Shown here: one piece after another, positions 57,801 through 64,000 of the stretch
Numbering within the stretch: the first letter of the stretch is position 1
Layout: each line of letters opens with the position of its first letter
From: Liolophura sinensis
Taxonomy: Eukaryota > Mollusca > Polyplacophora > Chitonida > Chitonidae
Length of the DNA stretch: 64,000 nucleotides
Direction of reading: 5' to 3'
Assembly: GCF_032854445.1 (NCBI RefSeq)
Contig: NC_088305.1
Location: forward strand, 32,577,645 to 32,641,644
The notes under the pieces: generated by a model
What the model saw: the letters and a program-made list of their open reading frames with translations, nothing else
Told to the model about the DNA's origin: nothing
The model's database searches: none
Position numbers and translations under genes: made by a program

Positions 57801-60456
57801 CCAGCGAAACTCGTACATTCTGTGTATATGTGACAGAGTCAGCAGGATCAGAAAATCAACTAATCCAGAACAGTGGTCATTCGTACCAACGGATGGCAAT
57901 CCAGCTGATATAGCAACTCGAGTGACAAAGCCTACAGTGAAAGCCATTGGTACATAGCTAACAGGTCTGGTGAGACGCTTCAAGGAAACTAAAAACTTTT
58001 CATCCTTGGTCGAACAGGACGATCAAATAATTACTTTATCAACATCAGCATCTCCACCTCCAGAACTTGGATCAAGTCGCTTTGAGCGCTTTTCTGCATG
58101 TCAAAGACTGACCAGGACGTTAAGCAACCTGAAACACATATGCCGCTGTTTTATAAATGATCTCAGAGGATTCATCTTTATTCGAGGAGCCGTCATTGAG
58201 TTCGGGTCCGATAGAGGAAGTAACTTCGTTTGAGCAACGGTTAGCTTAAAGATAGACACCATGAATGTGGGATCTGGACCTACGAGGAATTTTCTGTATA
58301 ACAAGGGAACAACGTGGGTGTTCAACCCGCCACGTTCCTTCCACGTAAAAGGCGTGTGGGAACGCATGGTTGGTGTCAGCCGAAGGATTTTGGACTCGAT
58401 ATTGATGGACAACATATCCACCAGACACTTAACCCACGAAGCGCTAACTACAGTTCTGGCAGAGGTGAGTGCCATAATAAACGCTCGTCCCAATGTTCTA
58501 GTCAACACAGATCCGGAATCTCCAATGATCTTATCCCCTGCCCAGTTGTTGACACACAAAAGCAACCCAGTGATAGAACCCCTACGAGACTAGAGTACTA
58601 AAGGCCCAGTAGAAACGAGTTCAGACAATAGCTGATACATTGTGGAAGAGATGGCGTTGTGAATATTTAAACTCTTTTCAGCGAGGACAAAAGTTGGCAG
58701 TCCCAATATGTGCAAAGGAGACGTCGTCTTACTAAAGGACAAGGGCGCTCATCGCAATGAACGTCATCTTGGTCTGATCGTTTGACCGCTTCCTGAAGCA
58801 GACGGAAAAGTGCGAAAAGACCAATTTCGCGTGTCGAGGAACGGCAAAGCCATTGTGTATACCGCACCCATCACTGACATAATCCCATTATTGTCACCGT
58901 GGTGATTGTACTTTAACACCTACCTCAGGTGACACCCCAGTAACCATTGATATCGAAGTATGGCATCTTTACCGATATCAGGCGGGAAGTGAATTACTAC
59001 TATTACATTCGTGGTTTTATCTGGTTATTTGATGACATGATGTTATTTTCGGTTATTCTTTAAATTAATTTAGACTGAGCTATTGGCAGCGCGTTTTATA
59101 ATTGTGGAAACAGGCATGGTTTACCCTATACGGCATTTACACCTCACTGAATCAATTGTTAAGTATGACATCAATAAGGTTAGCAGGATCCTTTTCATTA
59201 ATTTGCTGTGTACTGATTCCAGTCCTTTGTATCATGCATAACAGAATGGGGAGACACCTTTACATCAGGCGGTTTCAGATGGCAACGAAGATTTTGTTCG
59301 TATTTTGGTGGAGCAGGGCGCCAATATCAACACACAGAATACAGTAAGTAGTTTTATAATTGTGGAAACAGGCATGGTTTACCCTATACGGCATTTACAC
59401 CTCACTGAATCAATTGTTAAGTATGACATCAATAAGGTTAGCAGGATCCTTTTCATTAATTTGCTGTGTACTGATTCCAGTCCTTTGTATCATGCATAAC
59501 AGAATGGGGAGACACCTTTACATCAGGCGGTTTCAGATGGCAACGAAGATTTTGTTCGTATTTTGGTGGAGCAGGGCGCCAATATCAACACACAGAATAC
59601 AGTAAGTAGTTTTATAATTGTGGAAACAGGCATGGTTTACCCTATACGGCATTTACACCTCACTGAATCAATTGTTAAGTATGACATCAATAAGGTTAGC
59701 AGGATCCTTTTCATTAATTTGCTGTGTACTGATTCCAGTCCTTTGTATCATGCATAACAGAATGGGGAGACACCTTTACATCAGGCGGTTTCAGATGGCA
59801 ACGAAGATTTTGTTCGTATTTTGGTGGAGCAGGGCGCCAATATCAACACACAGAATACAGTAAGTAGTTATCTTCGATATTTTAAATATAATAACAATAA
59901 TAATAATAATAATAATAGCCCTTTATTTCAGACACCAAGGTCCATAGAAACAGAAAAGTATACCAAAGAAGTAAGAAAAACATCAAAATACCAGGAGGAC
60001 AAAATGCATAATGCTTTTATACAATATGTTTTAGGGTACGTGAACGCAACACTAGGCTCTGTTTGGGGTTTTCGAGTACATTCTTTCACCGTTCATATCA
60101 GTAGAGGCTATTTAAATAGGCTTTCGGACTGCTGTTGCGCAAAACTTTCTGAATAGCTATTATTTAAGGGTGGCAATTTAAGGATGGTGACAGGACTTGC
60201 CTTGATGTTTCTGTAGAATGGACACAAAACTACTAAAATTTATAAATATCATGCTGGCGATGAAATTGTGAAACTTGTTCTGTGTTTTAATGGAATATAC
60301 CATGTCATATCTGTTTTTCATGTCATTTTTTACTGATTCCTCATTGTGTTTACACAGAAAAGACAAACAGCTTTACACCTGGCAACCTCACGTGGTACCA
60401 TGGGTATTCTACGTCTACTGGTAGAGAAGAACGCTGATGTAAACCTACAGGATCAG
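39735..60456 (+). CDS. Ankyrin-repeat protein gene, one repeat per exon (partial, 3' end not seen)
   Basis: Plus-strand exons at 39735-39860, 45945-46043, 48014-48112, 59245-59343, 59503-59601, 59761-59859 and 60358-60456 all have AG/GT borders and start and end in phase 0. Every internal one is exactly 99 nt, encoding one 33-residue ankyrin repeat with TPLH or TALH and a GA-x-(I/V)N turn. Joined they give about 240 residues with seven repeats. Damaged exons lie at 52362 and 52891. Ankyrin repeats mediate protein-protein contacts; partner and pathway cannot be told, and no other domain was seen. No stop codon is visible, so the gene probably continues past the last exon. Introns are 0.16 to about 11 kb and full of transposons. 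Confidence 0.75.
40210..40249 (-). repeat. Inverted 40-bp copy of ankyrin exon 1 in intron 1
   Basis: Exact reverse complement of 39818-39857. The two arms are 352 bp apart in the same transcript. Confidence 0.95.
40925..40985 (-). mobile_element. tRNA-like SINE head
   Basis: The minus strand reads TAGCTCAGTTGGTAGAGCGC, a near-perfect tRNA D-arm/A-box, followed by TGGACTTCGGCTGCAGAGA. The T-arm is degenerate (GAGTTTACATCC), so it is a tRNA-derived repeat rather than a tRNA gene. Confidence 0.5.
40986..41817. other. Intronic sequence with two similar ~190-bp blocks
   Basis: 41180-41370 and 41370-41570 share pieces such as TATTTATATA, GGAAATGTC or GGAAATGGCT, GTTACCATGGTAACTG or GTCACCATGACAACTG, GGACAAATTTGAGTCGC or GGACATATGGGAGCCGC, CATCTGTGTATCTATGTAT. 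This is an old tandem duplication, function unknown. Confidence 0.5.
41818..42222. repeat. 49-bp minisatellite with alternating units
   Basis: GGATCAGAT starts recur at 41818, 41867, 41916, 41965, 42014, 42063, 42112, 42161 and 42210, exactly 49 bp apart: eight full units and a partial. Type A has GGCCGCGGTGGGATTGTGG, type B has GGCAGCGGTGGGATGAGGG; they alternate, giving a 98-bp higher-order period. It ends just before the Gag ORF of the gypsy-type element. Confidence 0.97.
42234..42660 (+). pseudogene. Gag of the second Gmr1-type element
   Basis: Starts MEERCVEEDVFSGDDWGQF, followed by a long highly charged helical region (KIKLMELEMQKQQAEIEGRK, REKKENLD) and, after a frameshift, LVPPFDEVEVDKYFQHFEK, the capsid-type landmark also seen at 3127-3456. 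A stop follows LMD. Confidence 0.7.
42690..42995 (+). pseudogene. Retroviral-type aspartic protease of the second Gmr1-type element
   Basis: The text PIQILRDTGASQSLFLAILG contains the catalytic D-T-G-A. After a frameshift near 42793, VLSVPLHSVFLKPGTVTGQ and GVSLLLGNDLAEGKV follow, the flap-to-C-terminal part with the LLGNDL block typical of this family. The enzyme would cleave Gag-Pol. Broken by the frameshift. Confidence 0.75.
43250..44420 (+). pseudogene. Integrase of the second Gmr1-type element
   Basis: Zinc-binding region: GGHLGLNKTIHQILSRAF (43520-43575), then CHICQVA-like sequence in another frame. Core: IIECVGPLLKSRSCNQYLLT (43685-43745), where the first catalytic Asp is Glu; PTELQLDQSSNFMSG with the second Asp retained. 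LFAAREAVQESTGFSPFELV and GHQVRGPLSLFSEKW follow at 43975-44090. The C-terminal part has MKTWYDHKARARKFKPRGK and VVQTPDRR. Several frameshifts. Confidence 0.8.
44530..45005 (+). pseudogene. RT N-terminal part of the second Gmr1-type element
   Basis: Reads LSHLGPKQQVEMTDLILKYQ, LFPDVPRRASAAVHDVDVG, then IQLSSSDWSSPFVLIPKPNG and VRLCTDYREVN before a TAA. This is the start of a Ty3/gypsy RT, directly following the integrase C-terminus. Homology fades by about 45005, before the YxDD box, so RT is truncated. Confidence 0.75.
45006..45944. other. Intronic sequence with a small hairpin
   Basis: No exon seen. At 45715-45747 CGTAACACC and GGTGTTACG form a 9-bp perfect stem with a 15-base loop. Confidence 0.4.
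45945..46043 (+). CDS. Ankyrin gene exon 2
   Basis: Acceptor CTACAG, donor GTAGGT. It encodes NGNTPLLMAMQSNVEEVVRF and LLKQGANINAQGR, exactly 33 codons. Position 8 departs from the usual His (TPLL instead of TPLH). Confidence 0.85.
46044..48013. other. Ankyrin intron without recognised features
   Basis: The stretch from about 47500 to 48013 is homologous to 51990-52361 and 58990-59244 (segmental duplication). The rest shows no domain or repeat; 47190-47225 is T/G-rich low complexity. Confidence 0.45.
48014..48112 (+). CDS. Ankyrin gene exon 3
   Basis: Acceptor TCACAG, donor GTAAGT. It encodes DGETPLHRAVFHDKERFVRI and LVEQGASVDIQNI, 33 codons. The flanking introns are homologous to those around the exons at 52362 and 59245. 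Confidence 0.85.
49560..51560 (-). mobile_element. LINE with L1-type ORF1, copy 1 (decayed)
   Basis: Minus-strand order: ORF1 (51561-51120) with coiled-coil text ISIVEQMQQESERLEGYSRR then DNVIFHNI, and a later DKPRPIICTFRRQ block; endonuclease (51099-50719), with DTLLILGEDFNAPTSNLSPL; RT linker (about 50230-49850) with KNFWSTLRCICSPNPRNP; then the start of RT (about 49830-49570). ERLEGYSRRDNVIF is the entry to the RNA-binding domain of L1-type ORF1p. The endonuclease Asp and Asn remain (GEDFN). Copies 2 (53690-55450) and 3 (61290-62430) are homologous. Confidence 0.7.
51561..51960 (-). mobile_element. Tx1/L1-like LINE 3' remnant, copy 1
   Basis: The minus strand reads CEQGNKETTEHLFLQCEEVK then SSFNRWLRQECYFTCN, the C-terminal zinc-finger type end of a Tx1/L1-like ORF2. 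The same block recurs at 56557-56775, where a BEL/Pao fragment cuts it. Confidence 0.6.
52362..52452 (+). pseudogene. Ankyrin exon missing its 3' end and donor
   Basis: It encodes NGETPLHQAALHGNEDFVRI and LVEQGANVNT, then abruptly joins TTTATTTCAGACACTAAGG. In the last segment that sequence lies inside the intron (about 59922-59943), so a deletion has removed the end of the exon, the donor and part of the intron. It should not splice normally. Confidence 0.75.
52891..52976 (+). pseudogene. Ankyrin exon with frameshift and lost donor
   Basis: Paralogue of the exon at 60358-60456. Near the start four bases are lost (AAACAACAGC against AAAAGACAAACAGC), and about 16 bases at the 3' end, including the GT donor, are deleted (GATATAAAC joins GTGGTTCTTGG). 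The remaining text reads TALRQAASRGSMGLIRLLVE. Confidence 0.75.
53690..55450 (-). mobile_element. LINE with L1-type ORF1, copy 2 (with inserted repeat)
   Basis: RT start at 53947-53738 (ISSPLCMSYMRKLFNQVSDA), linker at 54581-54300 (KHFWSILRRIHSPNPRNPNP, DPINVNVGKDNAFEKYENLD), endonuclease and ORF1 remnants at 54600-55450 (matching 50730-51540 of copy 1). The short repeat at 53985-54285 is inserted between RT and linker, and 54658-54880 does not match copy 1. Confidence 0.7.
53985..54285. repeat. Short interspersed repeat, copy 2
   Basis: Same family as 22843-23145, again inside a LINE. Copies agree over nearly their full length with scattered changes. Confidence 0.8.
55451..56556. other. Unassigned sequence between duplicated segments
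   Basis: No confident domain. A minus-strand frame at 56522-56271 is open for 83 codons and may be more of the Tx1/L1-like 3' end, but it has no motif. 55652-55912 (minus) is open without resemblance. Confidence 0.35.
56557..56776 (-). mobile_element. Tx1/L1-like LINE 3' remnant, copy 2
   Basis: Matches 51555-51778 (TAGTTTTATTATTGTTTTCT, ATATTAATGTTGCACGT, GCCACCTGTTAAAAGACGAT). It stops at GAGAAGTAAAT where the BEL/Pao fragment begins. Confidence 0.7.
56779..57600 (+). pseudogene. BEL/Pao protease-like and RT segments
   Basis: 56779-56964 reads VRTYAVVDDQSNVSLAKAEL, a BEL-type aspartic-protease segment in which the D-x-G-like motif is DDQS. RT is represented by its last part: PMQRSMGLLWDLNSDTFTFK, YTRRGILS, then LGFVVPVSLQEKLLVRELI and PLSPDLEEEWEQWKDSLRSV. 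The palm with YxDD is absent. The final SCDASEKV begins RNase H. Stops and frameshifts are present. Confidence 0.75.
57970..58905 (+). pseudogene. BEL/Pao integrase
   Basis: The core text is FIFIRGAVIEFGSDRGSNFV (second Asp in SDRGSNF), followed by a TGA, then RNFLYNKGTTWVFNPPRSFH, VKGVWERMVGVSRRILDSIL (Glu of the third catalytic position in GVWERM) and EVSAIINARPNVLVNTDPES. The N-terminal zinc region is poorly readable. The C-terminal part 58620-58905 has LWKRWRCEYLN and a LLKDKG-like block. Nonsense changes show it is inactive. Confidence 0.78.
59245..59343 (+). CDS. Ankyrin gene exon, tandem copy 1
   Basis: Acceptor AACAG, donor GTAAGT. Encodes NGETPLHQAVSDGNEDFVRI and LVEQGANINTQNT, 33 codons, phase 0. 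Intact splice sites, so all three copies can be joined in frame. Confidence 0.85.
59503..59601 (+). CDS. Ankyrin gene exon, tandem copy 2
   Basis: Same sequence as copy 1, separated by a 159-bp intron. Adds one more identical 33-residue ankyrin repeat if included. Confidence 0.85.
59761..59859 (+). CDS. Ankyrin gene exon, tandem copy 3
   Basis: Same sequence again; its donor leads into the original longer intron (TATCTTCGATATTTTAAAT), which contains an AAT microsatellite at 59888-59916. Confidence 0.85.
60358..60456 (+). CDS. Ankyrin gene last visible exon
   Basis: Acceptor CACAG, donor GTACGT. Encodes KRQTALHLATSRGTMGILRL and LVEKNADVNLQDQ, 33 codons, phase 0. A downstream exon is implied by the donor but was not found before the window end. 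Confidence 0.85.
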
Positions 60457-61289
60457 GTACGTGGTTCTTGGCTACGGAATATTTTAACACTATTCATGTT
60501 GTGTTTTTCTCCTCATAACCTAAACACTACACAGTTACATACAGTGATCGTAGCTGGATATTGACATGTTCTTTCACCACCACTCAATGTCTTCTTTCAA
60601 ATCTTCCTTTTTCTTTTGTTTTACTACTCGTTTGTTGGTTATTTTTATTTAAGTAGTTTACTTGTGTGTTTCTATCTCATAGTAGTTTGGACTTGGGCGG
60701 TTCTGTCGTGCAGGCAGCCAAACATTTCAACTAGGCATCAAAATAGGTATTCGCAAGCTATCCGTCAACTCAGATAAACGTTGCGGGTCAAAAGTCACAA
60801 GATGAATTATTAATTTTGCGTCGCTGAACACTCACCAATGTTTAAGAAAGTATTTTCAAATTCAGTTTACTCAGACTGAAAGACCATGTGTCTGAATACA
60901 GTTTAACAAACATTTTCGATCACTTCGATCATTTGCGCATGTGTTTTTATTATATATACCAGCAGTGTATATATATCTATAGCAATGTGTGCAGTATTTG
61001 TAAAGCTGTGTGAATGAACTTTTAAACGTAAGAACTTTTGAAATCGCTACATTCTTAAAGACATATTGAAACAAGGCGGAACGACAATGTTTTAACAAAT
61101 GTAGCCCAGCTACGCTTCCCTTGGGAATATAGATGGATTGGACGGTTGTAACAAATGTTTACATGATAAATATGGAACCCTTTCTAGCACCTCATACCTT
61201 TGGAATCCTCATAACGCGGACCCGTATCTTAGTAGAGGCCGTATTTTTGAACAGTAGATATTTATATGATAGTACTATTTCCATCAAGT
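60457..61289. other. Ankyrin intron sequence; homologous to 52990-53330 at its start
   Basis: 60460-60830 matches 52977-53330 (CATAACCTAAACA, TCTATCTC, GGTTCTGTCGTGCAGGCAGC). Beyond that no feature was recognised. Confidence 0.5.
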
Positions 61290-62430
61290 CCGTTCCAAGC
61301 CGCTATCCTTCAAGTAGGGAACAATAGCACCCAAACTCCAAACCTCTAGGACCTCTAATGCATCAGACACATGGTTGTACAGGTTAAGCATATATGACAC
61401 ACATAATGGAGAAGAGATTTGAAAAAACTGTCCAACCTGCGGATGGTCGTGGGTTTCCCACGGGCTGTGCCCGGCTTCCACTCACCATAATGCCGGCCGC
61501 CGTCGTATAAGTAAAATATTCTTGAGTATGGCGTAAAACACCAATCAAATAAATATATAAATAAATAAATAAAGAAATCAATGAAAAACTTCTCCAGTGA
61601 GCCTGTCCAGGCCTTGGGAATTACCAACTTCACATTTATTTAAGGTAAATGCACTTTCTTCCTCACAGATTGCGCTGTTCAAGATTTCATTATTTTCAAA
61701 CTGATCTAAATCTTCATATTTCTCAAATGCGTTATCTTTACCCACGTTAACGTTAATCGGGTCCTTAAAATAGTTAAACAGTCCATGTTTCGGATTGGGA
61801 TTACGAGGATTTGGGGAGTGAACACGACGGAGTATAGACCAAAAATGTGTGTCATTTACTGATTGCTGAAGTGATTGCCGTTGATGTGATTTTAACTTTC
61901 CGGTCATACGACTTATTTCTGAATTTTCAGGGAGACGCACGAATTTTCACTTGAATGCAGTCTGCAGCACATTAGAATCTTGGAAAATAATTTTACGCTA
62001 TGGTTGACATTCTCGGTTATTACTTGGGTGAAACTTACTATACTGTATTTGAAGCGCTCTGATTCTAATTCATCCTTAGGGGTAGGTACCAATAGATGGT
62101 TCCATCTTATCTTCTCAGTGATTTTATTGCACGTTGAGGAGTAGTGATATCGAAGAGAGATTAAAAGAGGAAGGTGGTGTGCCTCTGACCTACCACACAG
62201 ACAAACTGTTGTATATGCCAGCAGAAACCACGCAGTAATTCAAAACGGTCGCCTCATTATGACATATATAAGTAAATACTCCCTTTCCTTCATCACCACC
62301 GAAGAGATGACCTAACATATTCGGAATGAGAACGAACACGTATCCAGGAGCGATCTACCGAATTGGTTCGTCACATTATGCTGAATTGTTTGTTTGACGC
62401 CGGTTAGCGCATATTCTTCAAAATCAAGGA
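61290..62430 (-). mobile_element. LINE with L1-type ORF1, copy 3 (endonuclease cut by SINE)
   Basis: RT start near 61310-61430 (ISSPLCVSYMLNLYNHVSDA), linker at 61940-61578 (THFWSILRRVHSPNPRNPNP; DPINVNVGKDNAFEKYEDLD) and the first part of the endonuclease at 62370-62430. A SINE fragment (61440-61575) sits between RT and linker, and another SINE begins at 62431 exactly where homology ends. Confidence 0.7.
61440..61575 (+). mobile_element. SINE 3' fragment in LINE copy 3
   Basis: GGTCGTGGGTTTCCCACGGG to GGCGTAAAACACCAATCAAA plus an AAATA tail. It matches the body and 3' end of the SINE at 11698-11838. Confidence 0.6.
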
Positions 62431-62750
62431 CCGGCCCCGATAGCACAGTTGGTAGAGCGTCCGCGTCGGGAGCGGTAGATCTAGGGTCAATCCTGTGTTG
62501 GATCACACCCAAGAGGAAGTTCTAGCTTCCTCGCTTGGTGTTTAACATCAGGGGGATAATGCAACGACTACTTGACCCGTATCAGTATAATGGCTCGGGC
62601 TGGGCGGTTTACTTGCCTTCAGTAAGTCGCTTCGGTGAAGGAGCACTGGATAAAATAGCGGTGGAAATCCGTCCTGCAACAAGGAGGCATATTACATACA
62701 CTCAACGAACTCCATCGTCGTCGTATAACTGAAAAAGTGTTAAGTACGAC
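62431..62750 (+). mobile_element. tRNA-derived SINE, complete copy
   Basis: tRNA-like head with A-box region GATAGCACAGTTGGTAGAGC and B-box region TCTAGGGTCAATCCTG. A conserved body follows (GGGGATAATGCAACGACTAC, GCAAGT-reverse blocks, GGTGGAAATCCGTCCTGCAA), then a 3' end near ATAACTGAAAAAGTGTTAAG. Its body is the same family as the head-truncated copies at 1785-2022 and 19760-20000. Confidence 0.75.
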
Positions 62751-63532
62751 GTTAGCCACTGCACTGTAACCGCCGTTACACAGGGTATTATTCTCCCAAC
62801 AATTTGTGTGTTATCTAAATTGTACATTTTAGGAAATCCGTTTTCACTTTATTTGTTTTTATGCATAGCTTCTTCAGCAACATAGGTTTAGGTTTTTACG
62901 TTACCACGGACCGACGTACAAGTGAAGGTGGTAAAACTCCACCCACCTGTGTGTTTGTGCTTTATTCTCATGATTTCGGACGTGTTCCAACCCACAATGT
63001 CAGTCACATTTTTTCTTAGGACTCTAAGCTCATCCTGCCTTTTGGATTTAACACTGACAGACTGTTATCTTCCGTGAAGTGCTCGTAGTTCACAGCTGTG
63101 TCAATTTACCGATTCACCACGAGGTAGCCGAACTTTGATATTATTCGAACTAGAATAATTTCCGCTTATGGTGATAGAAGCTATTTTATTGTCCATTTGT
63201 ATAGTTTAGTTGAGTACATGTAGCACATAAAATGTATAATAACATGGTAAAAGGAAATATTGAAAAACTACGTTGTTAGACCTAAAGTACACAACGTAAG
63301 CGAAAACTCTGTTCCACATACGCGTAGTGATACATACATGCGTAATGTGGCTGTACGTATTTTCATTGTGACGTGTTTAATGTAGTCCGTTTACTAAAGC
63401 AGGGATGTAACTCGAAGCCTCATATGATGCAAGGTGTACAATGTGGATGTCACCGAATGTAAACAACCGTACTGGCTGACAATTATGTTATTCTGTTACT
63501 GATAAACAGCTGCGTTTCATTCTTTTCTACAG
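62751..63532. other. No recognisable feature
   Basis: AT-rich, no exon or repeat that I can support. Confidence 0.35.
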
Positions 63533-64000
63533 ACTTTTACCTTTCCATTCTCCATGCAACTGTGGATCGTACAGTTATTAAACTGTCAATGGAACTTGAT
63601 AAACTGTCGTTGGTTTAGTTATTTGAGAGTGCGGGTTATCTTGGTGCCTAAGTTCCCACTCTTTGTGGGAAGAGGCATGATAGTAAAAGTACTGTCGACC
63701 AGCCAAACCTTAGAATGCACGATATCATACCTGGACGGACTTGATGATCCCAGGTGGACAGGATCTTTAAACGTGAGTGAAGGAGACACTCAGGATTCGG
63801 AAACAACTGTGAAACGGACAGTTGCGCTAACTGATCAGGGTAGTAAACTACTATGAAAACCCACCTTAACAATGTGAAGGGTGTGTGGAAAAAACTGCAA
63901 CATGTGTTTACAGAATCTCAGTCCGAGAAAAACATCATGGTGTTGCGTGAAAGGCAGAAGATTTCTACATCTCTACAAGAAGTATCAAAAGACCACATCT
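63533..64000 (+). other. Possible exon or ORF running off the window
   Basis: After the acceptor-like TTTTCTACAG two plus frames look partly coding. One (63533-63856) is open for 108 codons. Another starts at ATG 63853 and stays open for 49 codons to the window end, with a helical, charged text (NVKGVWKKLQHVFTESQSE). No family recognised. It could be a Gag-like or host exon. Confidence 0.3.

Larger units (their letters stand above)
56777..58985 (+). mobile_element. BEL/Pao LTR retrotransposon fragment
   Basis: Plus-strand order: protease-like (56779-56964), RT (57017-57600), RNase H (57601-57960), integrase (57970-58600) and integrase C-terminal part (58620-58905). The order and texts (DDQSNVSLAKAELLDQMDIH; PPRSFHVKGVWERMVGVSRR) are those of BEL/Pao elements. 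No LTRs or Gag. Both ends abut host sequence that in the sister segment is continuous (51778 to 52105). Confidence 0.82.
59094..59867 (+). repeat. Three tandem 258-bp units, each with one ankyrin exon
   Basis: Units start at 59094, 59352 and 59610 with TTTTATAATTGTGG. Translations of corresponding frames are identical across units, so the copies look the same at every codon. Each unit holds 151 bp of upstream intron, a 99-bp exon and 8 bp after the donor. After the third unit the ancestral intron continues with GTTATCTTCG. Confidence 0.95.

Noticed and set aside
59102-59347. Open frame of 81 codons repeated three times (starts MWKQAWFTLYGIYT)
   Set aside because: It reads through intron sequence and the ankyrin exon in the wrong frame. 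The exon in its proper frame gives a textbook ankyrin repeat with splice sites at both ends.
62431-62510. Possible tRNA gene
   Set aside because: The D-arm is good, but the anticodon arm and acceptor stem do not pair and the sequence continues into a SINE body found elsewhere.

Overview
This is a piece of an animal nuclear genome, most likely from a mollusc or another lophotrochozoan. Genes have GT-AG introns, coding density is very low, and the repeats are an invertebrate mix: Gmr1-type Ty3/gypsy, BEL/Pao, Penelope-like, DIRS-like, jockey-like and Tx1/L1-like LINEs, and tRNA-derived SINEs. The organism call is an inference from repeat style, not a match. No bacterial-type operon, CRISPR array or functional RNA gene was found.

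Layout. 1-5130: decayed Ty3/gypsy-type element on the minus strand, with LTRs at both ends, a Penelope-like fragment nested beside its 5' LTR and a SINE inside its integrase. 5712-7560: internally deleted DIRS-like element (minus). 7612-8015: CTCA-rich microsatellite. 9828-13869: five consecutive exons encoding the C-terminal ~318 residues of a CYP2-like cytochrome P450 (plus); the N-terminal third is not visible. 14270-17650: nested head-to-tail copies of one jockey-like LINE (minus). 17690-20216: three copies of an unidentified repeat, then a second copy of the SINE-in-integrase composite. 21080-24090: jockey-like LINE on the plus strand, split by a short insertion. 24370-29260: nearly full-length Tx1/L1-like LINE (minus). 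30464-32610: decayed virus-like cassette with a packaging-type ATPase, a probable capsid ORF and a perfect 68-bp inverted repeat. 33122-34405: Penelope-like reverse transcriptase with an intact YIDD box. 36034-38640: third minus-strand jockey-like LINE.

39735 to at least 60456: a plus-strand ankyrin-repeat gene built from 33-codon, phase-0 exons, each encoding one ankyrin repeat. Its introns carry a second Gmr1-type element, a 49-bp minisatellite, LINE fragments and a BEL/Pao fragment. The 3' half is segmentally duplicated. In the last segment one ankyrin exon plus its intron has been amplified into three apparently identical 258-bp tandem units, while the matching exons of the middle segment have lost their splice donors.

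The host genes visible are therefore one P450 and one ankyrin protein; nearly everything else recognisable is mobile-element sequence. The most interesting signals are the exon-by-exon growth of the ankyrin gene, the integrase-before-RT pol order seen in two independent gypsy elements, the virus-like cassette, and the SINE-in-retroelement composite present twice.
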